Notes: generated by a model from the sequence alone, not told the origin. 64,000 nucleotides of DNA from Candidatus Didemnitutus sp. (GCA_017991595.1 JAGOQJ010000001.1:186001-250000), one strand, 5' to 3'. Numbered from the stretch's first letter, positions 53,494 through 63,481 are shown. Made by a program: numbers and translations.

Positions 53494-54485
53494 CGTTCGC
53501 GCTCGAGTCGGGCCCCGCGCAGTTGAGTGGCGCGCAACTCACCATCATCGGCGTCGGCACCGTGCGCGTGCGCGCCTCGCAGGCGGGCAACGCGCAGTTC
53601 TCGCCCGCGCCCGATGTCGTGCGCGACATCACGGCCGCGCCCGCGCCGGCCACGGTCCAGCTCGGCAACTTGTCCGCCACCTACGACGGCACGGCAAAAT
53701 CCATCAGCGTGACCACCAACCCCGCCGGCCTCGCCACCAGCGTCACTTACGCCGGCAGCGGCACGGCGCCGACCAACGCCGGCAACTATGCCGTCGTCGC
53801 GACCGTCACCGATCCGAACTACAGCGGCGCGGCCAACGGCACGCTCGTCATCGCGCCAGCGAGCCAGACGATCACGTTCGCCCCGCTCGCCGACCGCGCG
53901 TTCAGCAGCACACCGATCGCGCTGTCGGCCACGGCCAGCTCCGGTCTGCCGGTGAGCTTCACGCTCGTCGATGGCCCGGCTGATCTGCAGGGCGCCACGC
54001 TCACGCTCACCGGCGCTGGCACGGTCACCGTGCGTGCGACCCAGGCCGGCGATGCGAACCGCAGCGCGGCCACGCCCGTCGAGCGCAGCTTCACGGTCCT
54101 CGCCGGCTTCACCTCCTGGCAACTCGAACACTTCACGGCCGAGGAACTCGAGAACCCCGCGATCAGCGGCCCCGCCGCCGATCCCGACGGCGACGGGTTG
54201 AACAACCTGCTCGAATACGCGCTCGGCCTCGCTCCGAAATCGCCCGATGCCGGCGCCGGCACCGAGGTCGCGCTCGGCGACGGCGTCTGCACCTTCACCT
54301 ACACGCGCCCCGCCGACCGCAGCGACCTCGCCTACGTGGTGCAGGCCTCCGCCGATCTTGTGACGTGGGACGATGCCGGCATCACGCACGTCCGCACCGC
54401 GACCGTCGCTGGACGCGAGACCTGGACCGCCACGCGCGCACTCGCCAGCCCCTTGTTCTTCCGGTTGCTCATCGAGCGTCCGTGA
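53397..54485 (+). pseudogene. Out-of-frame C-terminal half of metalloprotease B1
   Basis: Open in the -1 frame relative to the protease start, with no start codon of its own. It contains bacterial Ig-like/MBG-type repeats (TFALESGPAQLSGAQLTIIG, LGNLSATYDGTAKSI, FTLVDGPADLQGATLTLTG). It ends with a domain WQLEHFTAEELENP...GDGLNNLLEYALGLAP...SPLFFRLLIERP. That final domain is also the C-terminus of protease B2 (LSNLMEYALGSNP...GPLFFRLKV), showing that both genes once had the same design. The sequence remains otherwise intact, so the frameshift is recent or a base-call error. Confidence 0.75.
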
Positions 54486-54642
54486 ATTCCCCGCGCGACA
54501 CGCGGTGCGGGCTTGTGCCCCGCCGCGCTTCGCGCGTAGCGTGGACGCAACCTCGGCGCATGGGCTTGGCGGTGTCTCCGTCAGCGTCGAACCCAACCTT
54601 CCTGATCTTGCGCGGACTTCCTGCGCCAGGTCGCCCTGCCAC

Positions 54643-55278
54643 ATGACTCCGCTCCGATTCCGCTTCCCGCTGCGGCCCGCCGCGATCTGCCACTTGCTCC
54701 TGTTTTGTGTCCTGCTCGGGCCGTTGCCGGCCACGACGGTGCAGCCGCCGCCGTTCGAGCAACTCGTCAACGGCTCCGACTACATCGTGCGCGCGAAGGT
54801 GACGGGCATCCGCTACGAAGCGACGGACCGCAACGGCCGGCCGTGGGTGCACACCTACGTGCAGCTGGAGGTGTTGGAGACGATCGCCGGCCAGCCGCCC
54901 GCCACGGTCGAGCTGCGCCTGCTCGGCGGCAAGGCGCCGAACGGCGACGAGATGCGCGTCGAAGGCGTGCCGGAGTTCAAGGTCGGCGACGAGGACGTGT
55001 TGTTCGTGCACGGCAACGGCCGGAATTTCTACCCGCTCTACGCGGTGATGCACGGGCGCTACCCGATCAAGAAGGACGCCGCCGGCCGCGAATACATCGC
55101 CCGCAGCAACGACGTGCCGATGGCCGATGTGGCCGAGGTCGCGCTCCCGCTCGCGCAAGGCGGCGCCGCCCGGGTGCAGAAAAACGTCAAGCGCACGAGC
55201 GACGCCCTCACGCCCGCCGCCTTCATCCAGCAGATCAAGCAGACGCGTCAGGAGGCGACCGGCGATGCGCAGAAGTAA
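54643..55278 (+). CDS. Small exported protein A2 of a duplicated protease module
   Basis: A 211-residue paralogue of the protein at 51393: signal peptide (LLLFCVLLGPLPA), TTVQPPPFEQLVNGSDYIVR, VQLEVLETIAGQPP, GVPEFKVGDEDVLFV and FYPLYAVMHGRYPIKKD. Its stop overlaps the start of the large matrixin-like gene by 14 nt, the same arrangement as in the first module. The repeated order A1-B1-A2-B2 argues that the pair is a functional unit duplicated in tandem. The ATG at 54643 is chosen; the upstream in-frame region overlaps the B1 remnant and reads as low-complexity. Confidence 0.8.
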   Translation: MTPLRFRFPLRPAAICHLLLFCVLLGPLPATTVQPPPFEQLVNGSDYIVRAKVTGIRYEATDRNGRPWVHTYVQLEVLETIAGQPPATVELRLLGGKAPNGDEMRVEGVPEFKVGDEDVLFVHGNGRNFYPLYAVMHGRYPIKKDAAGREYIARSNDVPMADVAEVALPLAQGGAARVQKNVKRTSDALTPAAFIQQIKQTRQEATGDAQK

Positions 55279-58200
55279 GCTTGCTCAGCTCGTCCGGGCG
55301 CTGCCCGCGCTGGTCGTCGGCGTGTTCCTCGTGCTCCCGCTGCACGCTTACGATCTCATCCGCGGCCCGGAAGGGGCGCGCGTGACGTGGGATGACGGCA
55401 CGGTGCCGCTCGTGATCCGGATGCCAGGCACGCCGACATTGCAGGATGGCTCAAATTACGTGACTTCCATGCAGGCGGCGGTGCAGGCGTGGAATGCACA
55501 GATGGCTCGCGTGGAGTTCGGGATGCAGATTGAGCCCGCGGGCTTGGCGGGCAGCGCGAATGGCATCAACGAAGTGGCCTTCGACAGCGCCATCTACAGC
55601 AACGATCCCAGTCCGATGGCCTTCGGTCCGCACACGCTCGCGGTCACCGTATCCTACCGGAGCGCGAATCCTCGCGCGGACGGCACTTATGCCCGGGTGC
55701 AGGCCGACGTCATCTTCAATACGGCGTTTCAATGGAGTTCCTATCGTGGTGCGTTGCAGACGTCCCAGGACATCAGGCGGGTGGCGATGCACGAGCTTGG
55801 GCATGTCCTCGGGCTCAACCATCCCGATCAAGCGGCACAATCGGTTGCCGCGTTGATGAACAGCACGGTGAGCAATACCGATACCGTGCAGCCCGACGAT
55901 CTGGTTGGCGCGCAGTATCTCTATGGCCGGCCGGGTGGGATAGCTGCTCCACCCAACGACAATTTCAGCAACGCCACTGTTGTTTCACTTTCGTCCGGCA
56001 CAACGAGCCAGACGGGATCTACTATTGGAGCAACTCATGAGAGCGGAGAACCGATGCACGCCGCAGAAGGCGGGGCGTCGGCGTGGTGGCGCTGGACTGC
56101 ACCGGGCGACGGGGTGGTGTCGATTTCGACGGCGGGCAGTGCCTTCGATACACTGTTGGCGGTGTATTCCGGCAGCTCCGTCTCTGCGCTGACCCATGTT
56201 ATATCCAGCGACGATGCTCCCGGGCTCCGGACAAGTGCGGTCGCGTTTACAGCAGTCGGCGGCCGGTCGTATTATTTCGCGGTCGATGGGTGGAAAGGGG
56301 AGTGGGGAGTGGTGCAGCTGCAGTTGAACTTCGCTCCTGCCCCGCCTTCCCAGGCCCCGGTCATCCTGGTTGAGCCAACCGACCAAATGTTGGTCGTCGG
56401 GAGCGGCGCGCGATTCGACGTGCAGGCCTCGGGCGCTCCAGTGCCGGGCTTGCAGTGGCAGCGGCAGGCGGCGGGCACTTCCTCGTGGTCCGATCTCGGT
56501 GACTCCGCGACCTATCAGGAAGTTAATTCCGTCTCCTTGCGCGTGCTCAATGTCTCTCTGAGTATGAATGGAGACCGCTTTCGCTGCGTCGCGACCAATA
56601 CTGGCGGAGCAGCGATAAGCCGTGCGGCGGTGTTGAGTATCCAGGGTGCTCCGCCCCTCATCGTCGAGCACCCGCTCACCCAAGGTTGCCCGTTGGGAGA
56701 ATCGGTCACTCTCTCGGTTGGCGTTGCCGGGCAGGGGCCATTCTCGTATCAATGGCAGCGTAACTGGATTGATTTGCCTGGAGAAAATGGCCCCACGTTG
56801 AAGGTCACGGCGCCTCCCTATTACGTTTCAAGTTCACTTGGTTTCTATCAGGTCGTCGTCAGCAACGCGAACAGCTCGACGCGCAGTCTTGGTGCGGACA
56901 TCGTATTGGTTCGGCCGCCTGCATTCCTGAGCCAACCGCGCGGCGGTATCGTGCCGGTCGGAACGCAAATGGCTCTGCTCTTCGCAGCCGTGATGGATTA
57001 TGGGTCCAAGGTGCAATGGTATCACAATGGCACTTTGATGCCTGGGAAGAATGACGCTGCCGTTGTGGTCCAGGCAGCCCAGGCTTCCGATGCTGGCGAA
57101 TACCGGGCAGTGATCACGAACCTCGCGGGTGTCGCGACCAGCACGGCGGCCGTGGTCGAAATCAGTCCGCTCCCGCCGCCGTGGGAAAAAAACTCGATTG
57201 GTCTCGAACACAGTTCGGACGGCAGGAGCCTCACGTTGCGTGGCGGCAAATCTGGGAGCTGGGGGCCATCGCCGCGCTTCCAGTGGTATAAAGACGGTCT
57301 GCCCATCCCTGGGGCGACCACTCTGGAATACTTCAAGGCCGGGGTTTCACCGGCTGATTACGGCAGCTATTATTACACGATTACAAATGAAGGAGGCGTC
57401 GGGCTGAGCCGCACCATCAACATCTACGACCAAGCGATTGCCAGTGAACAATACGCGTGGGATGCCGTGATGGAGTCGGGTGAGGTGGCTTACTTTTTCT
57501 ACAAGGCAGCCGGGCGCCTCGATCGCTACCATCTGGGCGAAAAGCGGTGGCTCACTTCCTTGCCGCTTCCTGCCGGCCCGACCAGCGTCGCCGTGGCGCC
57601 GGATGCGATCTACTTCGCGACTTCGTCCGCGCTATCGCGTGCCTCGCTCGAGGGCACCGGCACGGTGCAACTGGCCACCGTCAGCGGAGTCCAAGCGCTC
57701 ATGGTCCGAGGCTCGCAACTGCTCGTCGTCAGCCGGCCGGCGAGTGCGACCGTCTATCGCACGCTCGACCGGATGACCGGCGAGTTGCTGGGTGAAAAGG
57801 TGGGCACCATCATAGCGGACACCGGGTTGAGCTACAGTGCGCAGCTGGGGAAACTATTTCTCCGCGACTGGTATTCGGTGGGAACTTACCTCTTCTCGCT
57901 CGAATGGTTTGCCGACGGGACATTTGGGGAGTTGCGGCAAGCCGAACGCTCCTTCGGCGCTGCGCGGCAAACGTGGACGGTGCAGGAAGGACACAAAGTC
58001 ATCGAGGCCAGCGGTGCTACTTACTTCGGCGACGCGCTGTCTTTCGCCGGCGCTTTGGGCCGCCCGTTGGATGCTATTGTCGAGTCCGGGTCGCAACTCT
58101 GGCTGTTGAGTGGAGGACTGGTGTCGCGGCATGGTTCGGACAACCACCTGCAGGCGAGTGCCCGATTCCCACGCACCGCGCGTTGGATGGCGCTCAGAGG

Positions 58201-59923
58201 CACGACGCTGATCGGTTTTTCCTTTGGTGTCGCGCCGGGTGCCACGCCGGTGGTGGATGAACTGCCCCTCTCCGAATTTGTGCCACCGGCCACGCCCGCA
58301 TCTCCGGTTTCCCCGGAGGGCCTGCCGATTCCGTCGCCGTTGATTGAGACCAACTCGGAGGGCACGGTGATCTTTATCTACAGCAAGTTTCACCAAAGCG
58401 TTTTCCGTTGGTCTGTCTTGGAGGGGCGCTGGTTGTCCTCGATCCCGGTCGCCGGTTGGCCAGATGAAATGATTTGGTCGCCGGCGCACAGCTCGTTTTA
58501 CTATGAAACGCCCCTGCGCGAGTTGCGCCGGATCCACTCCGCCACAGGGTCGGCGTTGGAGACTCCGGTCACCAACGGCTTCACGCCCTACCATGCGGCG
58601 GGTGACTTCCTCGTCGGGCGAAGAAATTCGGCCCAATTGGCCACGCTGGATGCAGGTGGAGCGCTGATGGATCTTTGGACGGATCTTTACCGCATACCGC
58701 ACCAAGCAGAATGGGACGGCAGGGGCGGCAACCTGATCTCGGTTGTCGGGACCGGCGCCAATCCGGATCAGCTCATCTCGCTACGGCTCGATGAGCTGGG
58801 GCGCCTGCAGGGCACGACGGTCGGGCCGAGTGTTTTCAGCAACGGAGCATTACCTGTGCGTTTGGAGAGCGGTGGCGAGCGAGTGCTCATCGGGTCCGGC
58901 CATGTCCTAGACCGCGATCATTTTGGACTGCTCGGAGTCCTGCCAGTGCCGATTGTCGATGGCATCTGGCTCGGCGGCGTGCTTCACACCATCGAACGCA
59001 CGGTGCAGGGAGCGCGCGTCAGCCAATGGGCCGACTTCTCGAAGCGATCGGTCGTTCACGATATTCCCGAAGAGCCCGTGGCCCTGCGGGTGGTGCGGCG
59101 TGATTTGCTCGTCGCGATCACGCAAGTCGGCGGTGTGTTGCAATTCCGGATACTCTCCCCCGACGATTATTCGGAGCTGACACCCTCCATCCTGAACCGC
59201 CGTCCGGTGGCGTCGCTGCAGATTGCCCCCAAGTCATCGGTTGGTGCCACGCTGCCGTTGAGCGTGGATTTGGATGATCCGGACGGGAATTTCGCCTTCG
59301 GTCATCTTCGCGTCAAAACCCCGGATGGCGCCACTTACGCGGTCCTCCCAGACGGCAGCCGGGTCTCGACCGATGGCATCTCGGTGGCAGATGCCTTTGC
59401 CTTCTCAACCGGACGGCATCCGGGCCTTTTCAAGTTTGATGCGGGTAGCGGCAGCTACGAGTTCTCAACAGTCGCGGTCGACACGCTCCAACTCAGTTCG
59501 TTGCCTTCGACCGTGGTCGTCGAGGTTGCCGTTCCGCTCACGCCGCTCGAGGCGTGGAAGTCGGCGGTGTTCTCTTCTGCGGAGCGCGAGGATCCATCGG
59601 TCTCGGCACTGGCAGCCGATCCGGATTCCGATGCCTTGTCCAACCTGATGGAATATGCCTTGGGTTCGAACCCTAGGCAGGCCAGTGCCCATCTGGCTTG
59701 GGTGGATTTGGCGTTTGAAGAGATCGTCTATACCTACCAACGCCCCGTCGACCGTGCCGACATCGTCTACGCTGTCGAGGTTTCGGCGGATCTGGAGGAA
59801 TGGACTGAGGAGGGCGTCGCGCACGAATGGGTCGCGACGGAAGGCGACCGGGCCACGTGGCGCGCTCGCCATCCGCGTTCGTCCGGCCCGCTTTTCTTCC
59901 GCCTGAAGGTGACTGTGCCATGA
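55265..59923 (+). CDS. Large matrixin-like metalloprotease B2 with Ig-like and propeller regions
   Basis: A 1552-residue secreted protein. Signal peptide, then a metzincin domain with HELGHVLGLNH (176-186) and ALMNSTVS as Met-turn. A domain with AWWRWTAPGDG (about 225-360) is followed by four Ig-like domains (about 360-720; APVILVEPTDQMLVVGSGARF, FRCVATNTGGAA, YRAVITNLAGVA). A region of about 600 residues resembles a beta-propeller (SVAVAPDAIYFATSSALSR). The shared C-terminal domain has LSNLMEYALGSNP. GC content and codon use are clearly lower and more mixed than in all neighbours, which suggests a different history. It is coupled to protein A2 by a 14-nt overlap. Probably a surface or extracellular protease. 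Confidence 0.85.
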   Translation: MRRSKLAQLVRALPALVVGVFLVLPLHAYDLIRGPEGARVTWDDGTVPLVIRMPGTPTLQDGSNYVTSMQAAVQAWNAQMARVEFGMQIEPAGLAGSANGINEVAFDSAIYSNDPSPMAFGPHTLAVTVSYRSANPRADGTYARVQADVIFNTAFQWSSYRGALQTSQDIRRVAMHELGHVLGLNHPDQAAQSVAALMNSTVSNTDTVQPDDLVGAQYLYGRPGGIAAPPNDNFSNATVVSLSSGTTSQTGSTIGATHESGEPMHAAEGGASAWWRWTAPGDGVVSISTAGSAFDTLLAVYSGSSVSALTHVISSDDAPGLRTSAVAFTAVGGRSYYFAVDGWKGEWGVVQLQLNFAPAPPSQAPVILVEPTDQMLVVGSGARFDVQASGAPVPGLQWQRQAAGTSSWSDLGDSATYQEVNSVSLRVLNVSLSMNGDRFRCVATNTGGAAISRAAVLSIQGAPPLIVEHPLTQGCPLGESVTLSVGVAGQGPFSYQWQRNWIDLPGENGPTLKVTAPPYYVSSSLGFYQVVVSNANSSTRSLGADIVLVRPPAFLSQPRGGIVPVGTQMALLFAAVMDYGSKVQWYHNGTLMPGKNDAAVVVQAAQASDAGEYRAVITNLAGVATSTAAVVEISPLPPPWEKNSIGLEHSSDGRSLTLRGGKSGSWGPSPRFQWYKDGLPIPGATTLEYFKAGVSPADYGSYYYTITNEGGVGLSRTINIYDQAIASEQYAWDAVMESGEVAYFFYKAAGRLDRYHLGEKRWLTSLPLPAGPTSVAVAPDAIYFATSSALSRASLEGTGTVQLATVSGVQALMVRGSQLLVVSRPASATVYRTLDRMTGELLGEKVGTIIADTGLSYSAQLGKLFLRDWYSVGTYLFSLEWFADGTFGELRQAERSFGAARQTWTVQEGHKVIEASGATYFGDALSFAGALGRPLDAIVESGSQLWLLSGGLVSRHGSDNHLQASARFPRTARWMALRGTTLIGFSFGVAPGATPVVDELPLSEFVPPATPASPVSPEGLPIPSPLIETNSEGTVIFIYSKFHQSVFRWSVLEGRWLSSIPVAGWPDEMIWSPAHSSFYYETPLRELRRIHSATGSALETPVTNGFTPYHAAGDFLVGRRNSAQLATLDAGGALMDLWTDLYRIPHQAEWDGRGGNLISVVGTGANPDQLISLRLDELGRLQGTTVGPSVFSNGALPVRLESGGERVLIGSGHVLDRDHFGLLGVLPVPIVDGIWLGGVLHTIERTVQGARVSQWADFSKRSVVHDIPEEPVALRVVRRDLLVAITQVGGVLQFRILSPDDYSELTPSILNRRPVASLQIAPKSSVGATLPLSVDLDDPDGNFAFGHLRVKTPDGATYAVLPDGSRVSTDGISVADAFAFSTGRHPGLFKFDAGSGSYEFSTVAVDTLQLSSLPSTVVVEVAVPLTPLEAWKSAVFSSAEREDPSVSALAADPDSDALSNLMEYALGSNPRQASAHLAWVDLAFEEIVYTYQRPVDRADIVYAVEVSADLEEWTEEGVAHEWVATEGDRATWRARHPRSSGPLFFRLKVTVP

Positions 59924-59983
59924 GCATTATGCTCCAGCGCGTCGCCAATCAGTCGAAGAGATCGCCAGCCAACGGAGCCAGCC

Positions 59984-60010
59984 AAGAGTCAAGCCATGGC
60001 CCCTTTGGGC
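59984..60010 (+). repeat. 27-bp direct repeat, left copy
   Basis: AAGAGTCAAGCCATG then GCCCCTTTGGGC. It matches the copy at 63893-63919 in 24 of 27 positions, same orientation. The GH30 gene and a decayed LuxR gene lie between the two copies. Similar AGAGTCAAG...CCCCTTT motifs are known as scattered repeats in other genomes. Confidence 0.7.
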
Positions 60011-60032
60011 GCTCATGAGGCCTTTGGGCTGC

Positions 60033-63000
60033 TTAAGGCTGGCCGCTGAGCGTCCGCCGCCACTGCATCGCACGCCGCGCGGCCGTGAGCACCACGAGTG
60101 CGAGCAGCATCGGCAGGCTGATCGCTCCGCCGCCACCACCGCCTCCTCCACCGCCACTTGACGGTGGAGGCGTGGTGCCGCCGGAGCCACCGCCGCTCGA
60201 ATTTCCGCCGCCGCCGCCGCTATCGGCTTCGAGGCGCAACGCCCACGTCACCACGGCGCCGTCGAGCGTCACTTTCCGCAGCGTCGCGTTGCCGGTGTCG
60301 GCGACGAGGAGCGAGCCGACGCCGTCGAACTGCACGTCCTTCGGTTGATTGAACCACGCCATCGAGCCCGCGCCGTCCTGCAATCCCGCGACGCCCGGCA
60401 AGCCGGCCAGCGTCGTCACCGTGCCATTGGGCGCGATCTTCCGGATCGCGGAGTTGCCGGTGTCGGCCACGTAGAGATTGCCCGCACCGTCGAGCGTGAG
60501 GCCGGTGGGTTGATTGAAGAGCGCGTCGGCGCCCGCGCCGTCGGCAAAGCCGCTCACGCCGGCGAGTCCGGCCCACGTGCTCACGACGCCCGCGGGCGTG
60601 ATTTTGCGGATCGTCTGGTTGAGCGTGTCGGCCACGTAGAGCGTGCCGTCCGCGGCGACGGCGATGCCGCTCGGCTGATTGAACTGCGCCGCGACACCGG
60701 TCCCATCCACGCTGCCGCGCACGCCGGCAGAGCCGGCCACGGTGGTGACTGTTCCGTCGGGCGCGATCTTGCGCACGAGCGCGTTGCCGGTGTCGGCCGC
60801 GAAGAGATTGCCGGCGCCGTCGCGCGCGAGCGCGGCTGGCTGGTTGAACCACGCCGCAACACCGATGCCGTCGCGGTGTCCCTGATTCGTCGCCGAACCG
60901 GCGAGCGTCGTTACCGTGCCGTCGCTCGTGATGCGCCGAATGAGCGAATTGCCGGTATCCGCCACGTAGATCGTCCCGACCGTGCCGAGGACTATGCCGC
61001 TCGGTTGACGGAAGCGCGCCGCAGCGCCGACGCCGTCGGTCGCCCCTTGCTGGCCGTTCGTGCCGGCGAGGATCGAGCCGACGCCTGCCACCGGGAAGCG
61101 CGCGATGGTGTTCGTCGAGCTGTCGGCGATCCAGCGCGTGCCCGTCGCATCCATCGCGACGCCGCTGGGACTCGGGAACGACGACGCGATCACGGTCAAC
61201 GTGAACACCGCGCTCGTTGTCGTGCCGGCGGGATTCGTGGCGACGGCCCGATACTGTCGCCCGCTTACCGCCGCCGTCACCGAGCCGAGCGTCAGCGTGC
61301 TCGTGCCGCTGCCGCTGTAGGTGCTGTCGTCCGAGAGATTCGTCCACGTCGCGCCATTGTTGCTCGAAATCTGCCACTGATAACTCGCGGCCGGCGTGGC
61401 GGACGTCGCGACGCTGAAACTCACGCCATGCCCGGCGGCGACGGTTTGCGGGTAGGCCGCGCTCGTGAATCGCGGCGCGCTCGGCACCGCGTCGGCGCTG
61501 AACTGGAACCAGTTCAGATTGCCGATGCTGTTGCCGCCGACGAACACGACATAGACATCGCGCACGCCGGTGACATTTTCTGCCGCCGCCGTCACGGTTT
61601 GCCACGCCTGCCAGCCGCCGGTCGTCGGCACCGCGACCGAGGCGATCCGCGCACCACTCGGAGAATCCAGCCGAAACTCGATGCTGCCGCCGCCGCCCGC
61701 GCTCGCGACGCGCGCGCTCACCGAAGCGACGCCTGCGCCGAAATCGAGTCCGCGATAAACCGCGTAGTCGCCGCCGTCCGCGTAGCCGAGATCGTAGCCA
61801 CCTTGGACGTCCTTACACGACTCCGCCTGCAACCCGGACAGTTCGCTGGAGTTGGATGCGAGCACCGGGGCCTTCGCGTCGAGCGCCGCGGCGCTGCCGC
61901 TCACGGCGCCGCTCCAAGTGAAGGTCGCGCCGGCGCCCGCCGCGAGCGTGTAGCCGAATTGCCGCGCACCCCACTGCACTTGGAAAGTGCGCGCGCTGGC
62001 GCTGTCGTTGTAGGCGACGAGCACTTTCGAGTCGTCTGGATTCACGAATGCCGTGGTGACGATGCCGACCGCGTTGGTCGAGAGCACGCGCCGTGCGCCG
62101 GGCAGGATGAAGCGGCTGAAGTGGCCGAGCGTGTAGTATTCGAGGTCGTAGGTCACGGCGCCGGTCGTGCTGTGCACGGTGAGGAGCGCGGAGCACGTGC
62201 TCGTCGCGCTGCCCGCGGTGAACGGGCCGCGCCGCTCGTCGAGCGCGAGATTCCATTTCACGTAGGCCCTGGCCGAACTCCGCAATGTGAGCGTGATCTC
62301 GCTGAAGTCGGCCTTCATCTGATCCGCGATCCACGTGCCGCCCGAGTGCTCGGTGACGTAGTTGCCCTTGTCCGAATAACGGCTTGCGAGGTCCGCCATC
62401 ACTCCCGGTGTGCCGCCATAGCCGTGCCACGCCGTGCCGGCGATCTGCGGCGACGCGCGCAGCGTGGCGTCCGCGAACACGGCCTCCGGGTAGTCGGGGC
62501 GATCCCAGTTGTGGTCGTAAATGAGGAGCTTGGTCGTGAGCCCGTTCGCCGCGAACGCCGGGAGCACGCGGTCGCGCAGCAGTGCGGTCTGCGTGGCCGC
62601 ATCCATCCGCATGCCGGGATAGTTCGACGGCTCGTAGAGCGGCTCGTTTTGCAGCGAGAGATAATGCGTCGGGAGGCCCTGCGCCGCGTAGGCCTGCACG
62701 TATTTGACCAGGTAGTTTGCAAACGCCTCCGCGGCCTCCGCCCGCAAGGCACCCGCGATCAGCGAGCCGGAAGTCTTCATCCATGCCGGCGGACTCCACG
62801 GCGACGCCATGATCGTGAGTTGCGGATTCAGCGTCCGCGCCTGCTGGAGCAGCGGCACGATGTCTTCGAGGTCGTGCGCGATGGAGAAATTCGCCAGGGC
62901 CTGATCCTCCGTGCCCGCGGCAACGTCGTCGTAGGTGTAGTGCGAGCGCGCGTAATCGCAGGAGCCGATCGGGTTTCGCACGAAGCTCAGGCCGATTCCC

Positions 63001-63335
63001 TCGCCTTCGCGCGTGAAGAGCCGGCGCATCGCTTCCGTGCGCGCGTCCGGCGTCGCCACGCGGTTCAGCAGATAAGCCGACGCATCGGTGAACGAGCCGC
63101 CGAAGCCCTCGATCGTCTGGAATCGCACCGCCTCGTCGACGCGCACCGGATTGTCGGCCCCGCCTGCTGACGCAAACGCCACCGCGCCCTGCGGCTCCAG
63201 TCGCGCGTGCTGATCGGCTGTCGTCAGCCACACGTTGACCGTCTGCGCGTCCGCCACTCCCACCCATGCGCCGCTCAGCCACGCCATCACAGAGTGGGCC
63301 AGCACTGCCAACCATCCGGGCCGCAGAGGCTTCAT
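60033..63335 (-). CDS. GH30 glycoside hydrolase with CBM6, Ig-like and NHL repeats and GlyGly-CTERM-like tail
   Basis: 1100 residues. Signal peptide, then a GH30 catalytic domain (about 60-490): TIEGFGGSFTDASAYLLN, ASPWSPPAWMKTSG, acid/base Glu231 in LQNEPLYEP and nucleophile Glu329 in VTEHSGGTW. This points to a beta-1,6-glucanase or glucosylceramidase-like activity. A CBM6-like domain (about 505-620; GGDYAVYRGLDFG) is followed by an Ig-like domain. Five NHL repeats (about 715-1020) each have VADTGNSxIRKI. The tail is a Gly10 run, hydrophobic AISLPMLLALVVLTA, and ARRAMQWRR, the layout of a GlyGly-CTERM rhombosortase signal. The protein is probably surface-displayed after processing. Confidence 0.92.
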   Translation of the reverse strand: MKPLRPGWLAVLAHSVMAWLSGAWVGVADAQTVNVWLTTADQHARLEPQGAVAFASAGGADNPVRVDEAVRFQTIEGFGGSFTDASAYLLNRVATPDARTEAMRRLFTREGEGIGLSFVRNPIGSCDYARSHYTYDDVAAGTEDQALANFSIAHDLEDIVPLLQQARTLNPQLTIMASPWSPPAWMKTSGSLIAGALRAEAAEAFANYLVKYVQAYAAQGLPTHYLSLQNEPLYEPSNYPGMRMDAATQTALLRDRVLPAFAANGLTTKLLIYDHNWDRPDYPEAVFADATLRASPQIAGTAWHGYGGTPGVMADLASRYSDKGNYVTEHSGGTWIADQMKADFSEITLTLRSSARAYVKWNLALDERRGPFTAGSATSTCSALLTVHSTTGAVTYDLEYYTLGHFSRFILPGARRVLSTNAVGIVTTAFVNPDDSKVLVAYNDSASARTFQVQWGARQFGYTLAAGAGATFTWSGAVSGSAAALDAKAPVLASNSSELSGLQAESCKDVQGGYDLGYADGGDYAVYRGLDFGAGVASVSARVASAGGGGSIEFRLDSPSGARIASVAVPTTGGWQAWQTVTAAAENVTGVRDVYVVFVGGNSIGNLNWFQFSADAVPSAPRFTSAAYPQTVAAGHGVSFSVATSATPAASYQWQISSNNGATWTNLSDDSTYSGSGTSTLTLGSVTAAVSGRQYRAVATNPAGTTTSAVFTLTVIASSFPSPSGVAMDATGTRWIADSSTNTIARFPVAGVGSILAGTNGQQGATDGVGAAARFRQPSGIVLGTVGTIYVADTGNSLIRRITSDGTVTTLAGSATNQGHRDGIGVAAWFNQPAALARDGAGNLFAADTGNALVRKIAPDGTVTTVAGSAGVRGSVDGTGVAAQFNQPSGIAVAADGTLYVADTLNQTIRKITPAGVVSTWAGLAGVSGFADGAGADALFNQPTGLTLDGAGNLYVADTGNSAIRKIAPNGTVTTLAGLPGVAGLQDGAGSMAWFNQPKDVQFDGVGSLLVADTGNATLRKVTLDGAVVTWALRLEADSGGGGGNSSGGGSGGTTPPPSSGGGGGGGGGGAISLPMLLALVVLTAARRAMQWRRTLSGQP

Positions 63336-63339
63336 AAGC

Positions 63340-63362
63340 GAACCTCAGCGTAATCTAGGTTC
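63340..63362. promoter_or_regulatory. Inverted repeat just upstream of the GH30 gene
   Basis: GAACCT (63340-63345) and AGGTTC (63357-63362) form a perfect inverted repeat with 11-nt spacer, five bases upstream of the GH30 start codon. It could be an operator or a leader hairpin. Only the symmetry supports it. Confidence 0.3.
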
Positions 63363-63481
63363 ACTTCCGGGGCGCACAAAGGGTTTGTTTATCCGCTAAC
63401 CGACTAGTTGCCGCCGATTTGGCGGTCATAAGTGTGCGGCGCGCCCGGCCGGAGCGTCGTGTCTCGCGAATTTCGTCGATT

